A stretch of 64,000 bases of DNA. Source: Citrobacter sp. 18056. Lineage in GTDB: Bacteria > Pseudomonadota > Gammaproteobacteria > Enterobacterales > Enterobacteriaceae. The position numbers were made by a program, and so were the translations under genes. The notes beneath the pieces are model-generated. The model saw nothing but the letters and a program-made list of their open reading frames with translations. It was not told where the DNA came from and ran no database searches. This document shows, piece after piece, positions 61,735-64,000 of the stretch (positions within the stretch are counted from its first letter, which is position 1; each line of letters opens with the position of its first letter). Location of the stretch: positions 124,001 to 188,000 of the forward strand of contig CACSJR010000005.1 in the NCBI GenBank assembly GCA_902706235.1, in the 5' to 3' direction.

Positions 61735-63957
61735 ATGGTACCGTCAACATTTCTTCGTTCTAAAGCCGCGCGCTGTCTGCCTGTTGTGCTGGCCACGTTA
61801 CTTTTCGCTGGCTGTGGCACCCAGCATAGCGCCGATCAGAGCACCGCTCACCTCGAAGGGAGCGCGCAGGCCGATTCCGGTTACTACCTGCAGCAGATGC
61901 AGCAAAGTTCAGATGATAGCAAGACCACCTGGCAATTACTCGCCATTCGTGCACTGCTGAAAGAAGGCAAGAGCCAACAGGCGCTGGAGCTGTATGGTCA
62001 GCTGCCGCAGGACCTGAACGCCTCTCAGCGTCAGGAACAGTCGCTGTTGGCACCTGAAATCAAGCTCTCGCAGAAAGACTTTGCCGGTGCGCAAGCGCTG
62101 CTCGCTAAGATTGAAGTGGCAAACCTTGATAGCAACCAGCGGGCCCGTTACTGGCAGGATGTGATTGTCGCCCAGCAAGGCCAACCATCGCTGACGCTGC
62201 TGCGTGCCCTGATTGCTCAGGAGCCACTGCTGGCTTCCGCGCAGGATAAGCAAAAAAATATTGATGCCACCTGGCAGGCGCTCTCATCCATGACCAAAGA
62301 GCAGGCCGCGGCGCTGGTGATTAACGCCGACGAAAACGTGTTGCAGGGTTGGCTGGATCTCCAGCGCGTGTGGTTTGATAACCGTAACGATCCGGACATG
62401 ATGAAAGCCGGGATCCAGGACTGGAAAACCCGTTACCCGCAGAACCCTGGCGCGAAAATGCTGCCAACTCAGCTGGTCAACGTGCAGAACTTTAAACCCG
62501 CTTCTACCGCGAAAATCGCCCTGTTCTTACCGTTAAACGGTCAGGCGGCAGTGTATGGTCGGACTATTCAGCAGGGCTTTGAAGCCGCTAAGAATGGCAG
62601 CGCTGGCGCAGTCAGCGGCAGTGCGGTGCCGGAACAAACGGCGCAGGCGGCATCCGTTCAGGACAGTAACGCCGTAGTGAGCCCTTCCCAGGCAGAAGTG
62701 AGCGATTTAACCGCCAGCCAACCGGCGGCGGACGCGCAGGCTCAGCCAGCCATCGGTTCGCAGGCAAGACCGGTACAGGCGCCGGGCACCGGACAGGACG
62801 CAGCACCTGCTGCGACTCCGGCCCAACCTGACGTCCAGGCTCCAATCACTCAGCAGCCTGTCAGCACGCCAGCGGCAACAACGCCAGCAGAAACTGCACC
62901 TGTCAGCACAGATGCAGCCGCTGCGCCTCAGCCCATCGCGCAGCCAACAGCACAACCCGCAGTAGCCGCTGTTCCGGCGAATCCGTCGGCGAACATTAAG
63001 GTTTACGACACCACTACCGCCCCGCTGGATCAGCTGCTTAATCAGGCTCAGCAGGATGGCGCAACGCTGGTTGTCGGCCCGCTGCTGAAAAATGAAGTGG
63101 AGTCGCTGACCAAGAGCAACACAAGCCTGAACGTGCTGGCGCTCAATGAGCCTGAAAGCGTGCAGAATCGCGCGAACATTTGCTACTTCGCCCTCTCCCC
63201 GGAAGATGAAGCGCGCGATGCGGCGCATCATATTCACGATCAGGGCAAACAGGCGCCACTGGTATTGATTCCACGCAGCGCCTTTGGCGATCGCGTGGCA
63301 AACGCCTTTGCGCAGGAATGGCAAAAAATCGGCGGCGGCGTGGTGCTGGAGCAGAAATTTGGTTCGGTGAATGAACTGCGCGGCAACGTGAACGGCGGCG
63401 GCGGTATTGCCCTGACCGGCAGCCCAATCAGTGCCAGCCTGCCGCAGCAGCAAGCGGTGACTATCGGCGGCCTGACGATCCCGGCGCCACCGAGCGATGC
63501 GCAGATCTCCAGCGGCGGTAAAGTGGATGCGGCGTATATTGTCGCCACGCCGGACGAAATCGCCTACATCAAACCGATGATCGCCATGCGTAACGGCAGC
63601 CAGAGCGGCGCAACGTTATATGCCAGCTCGCGCAGCGCGCAGGGTACCGCAGGCCCGGATTTCCGTCTGGAAATGGACGGCTTACAGTTCAGCGAAATCC
63701 CCATGCTGGCAGGCAGCAACCCGGCATTGATGCAGCAGGCGCTTGGCGCGGTACGTAACGATTACTCACTGGCTCGTCTGTACGCAATGGGCGCTGATGC
63801 CTGGGCGCTGGCGAATCACTTCTCACAGATGCGTCAGGTGCCAGGCTTCGAGCTGAACGGTAACACGGGCGATCTGACCGCCACTCAGGATTGTGTGATC
63901 AACAGGAAGTTGTCATGGCTCAAATACCAGCAGGGACAGATGGTGCCGGCAAACTAA
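61735..63957 (+). CDS. lpoA: Penicillin-binding protein 1A activator LpoA
   Basis: A 740-residue outer-membrane lipoprotein that crosses the peptidoglycan to activate PBP1A. The signal ends in lipobox FAGC (Cys about residue 27). An N-terminal TPR-like domain (about 30-250) is joined to the C-terminal periplasmic-binding-like domain (from about 420). The enlargement against the 678 residues of E. coli LpoA lies in the Ala/Pro/Gln-rich linker (about 288-418). Start at 61735 (MVPSTF) by family comparison; the open frame begins 24 codons earlier. It overlaps yraN by 43 bases. Confidence 0.95.
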   Translation: MVPSTFLRSKAARCLPVVLATLLFAGCGTQHSADQSTAHLEGSAQADSGYYLQQMQQSSDDSKTTWQLLAIRALLKEGKSQQALELYGQLPQDLNASQRQEQSLLAPEIKLSQKDFAGAQALLAKIEVANLDSNQRARYWQDVIVAQQGQPSLTLLRALIAQEPLLASAQDKQKNIDATWQALSSMTKEQAAALVINADENVLQGWLDLQRVWFDNRNDPDMMKAGIQDWKTRYPQNPGAKMLPTQLVNVQNFKPASTAKIALFLPLNGQAAVYGRTIQQGFEAAKNGSAGAVSGSAVPEQTAQAASVQDSNAVVSPSQAEVSDLTASQPAADAQAQPAIGSQARPVQAPGTGQDAAPAATPAQPDVQAPITQQPVSTPAATTPAETAPVSTDAAAAPQPIAQPTAQPAVAAVPANPSANIKVYDTTTAPLDQLLNQAQQDGATLVVGPLLKNEVESLTKSNTSLNVLALNEPESVQNRANICYFALSPEDEARDAAHHIHDQGKQAPLVLIPRSAFGDRVANAFAQEWQKIGGGVVLEQKFGSVNELRGNVNGGGGIALTGSPISASLPQQQAVTIGGLTIPAPPSDAQISSGGKVDAAYIVATPDEIAYIKPMIAMRNGSQSGATLYASSRSAQGTAGPDFRLEMDGLQFSEIPMLAGSNPALMQQALGAVRNDYSLARLYAMGADAWALANHFSQMRQVPGFELNGNTGDLTATQDCVINRKLSWLKYQQGQMVPAN

Positions 63958-64000
63958 GTCGGAAGCAGACCGGTGACGCGTGGGAACAGGAAGCGCGTCG
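63915..64000 (+). CDS. yraN: YraN, UPF0102 protein, 5' end only
   Basis: The first 28 codons of YraN, a small predicted nuclease-like protein of the UPF0102 family. It begins inside the end of lpoA, with AGGAAGT before the ATG, and reads KQTGDAWEQEARR, matching the conserved start of the family. The rest lies beyond the window. Confidence 0.85.
   Translation, partial: MAQIPAGTDGAGKLSRKQTGDAWEQEAR

Overview
The window is chromosomal DNA of a member of the Enterobacteriaceae. From 14 kb onward most of it follows the gene order seen around E. coli fadH - rlmG - alx - sstT - uxaCA - exuTR - yqjABCDEKFG - yhaHJK - cyuAP - rnpB - rsmI - lpoA - yraN, and the proteins look very close to those of E. 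coli. An inducible ampC-ampR pair and a complete gat operon point to the Enterobacter/Citrobacter/Buttiauxella part of the family. I cannot name a species from the sequence alone.

Layout. 0-0.8 kb: 3' part of lsrK (AI-2 kinase). 0.8-11.0 kb: a sugar locus in two divergent arms around a LacI-type regulator. The leftward arm encodes a lipoprotein solute-binding protein, two ABC permeases, a GH13 glucosidase, a GH130 mannoside phosphorylase and a DUF1861 propeller protein. The rightward arm encodes the regulator, a phosphomannomutase and the ABC ATPase. Together they suggest import of an oligosaccharide, cytoplasmic phosphorolysis to mannose-1-phosphate and conversion to mannose-6-phosphate. 11.2-14.3 kb: a secreted epoxide-hydrolase-like protein and a two-component system. 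14.4-38.8 kb: the conserved backbone (fadH, higBA with a broken higB, rlmG, ygjP, ygjR, alx with its Mn2+ riboswitch, sstT, ygjV, hexuronate genes uxaCA/exuT/exuR, the yqj cluster, yhaHJK, and cysteine catabolism genes cyuA-cyuP).

38.8-52.6 kb is variable. Where E. coli carries tdc and gar genes, this window has small periplasmic stress-type proteins, a three-gene c-di-GMP operon (two CACHE-GGDEF-EAL paralogues and a diguanylate cyclase), a periplasmic alkylsulfatase, rnpB, a 3' remnant of garK, and ampC-ampR. 52.6-59.1 kb is a complete galactitol operon gatYZABCD followed by its repressor gatR. 59.1-60.8 kb is an AT-richer patch with a DUF3298 membrane protein, a truncated GIY-YIG gene and a short tandem repeat. 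The window ends with rsmI, lpoA (with an enlarged linker) and the start of yraN.

The best candidates for something new are the mannoside/glucoside locus at 0.8-11 kb, the c-di-GMP trio with one apparently dead EAL paralogue, and the replacement of the gar operon by ampC-ampR, which leaves a garK fragment in front of rnpB. No rRNA, tRNA, CRISPR array, prophage or complete insertion sequence was seen.
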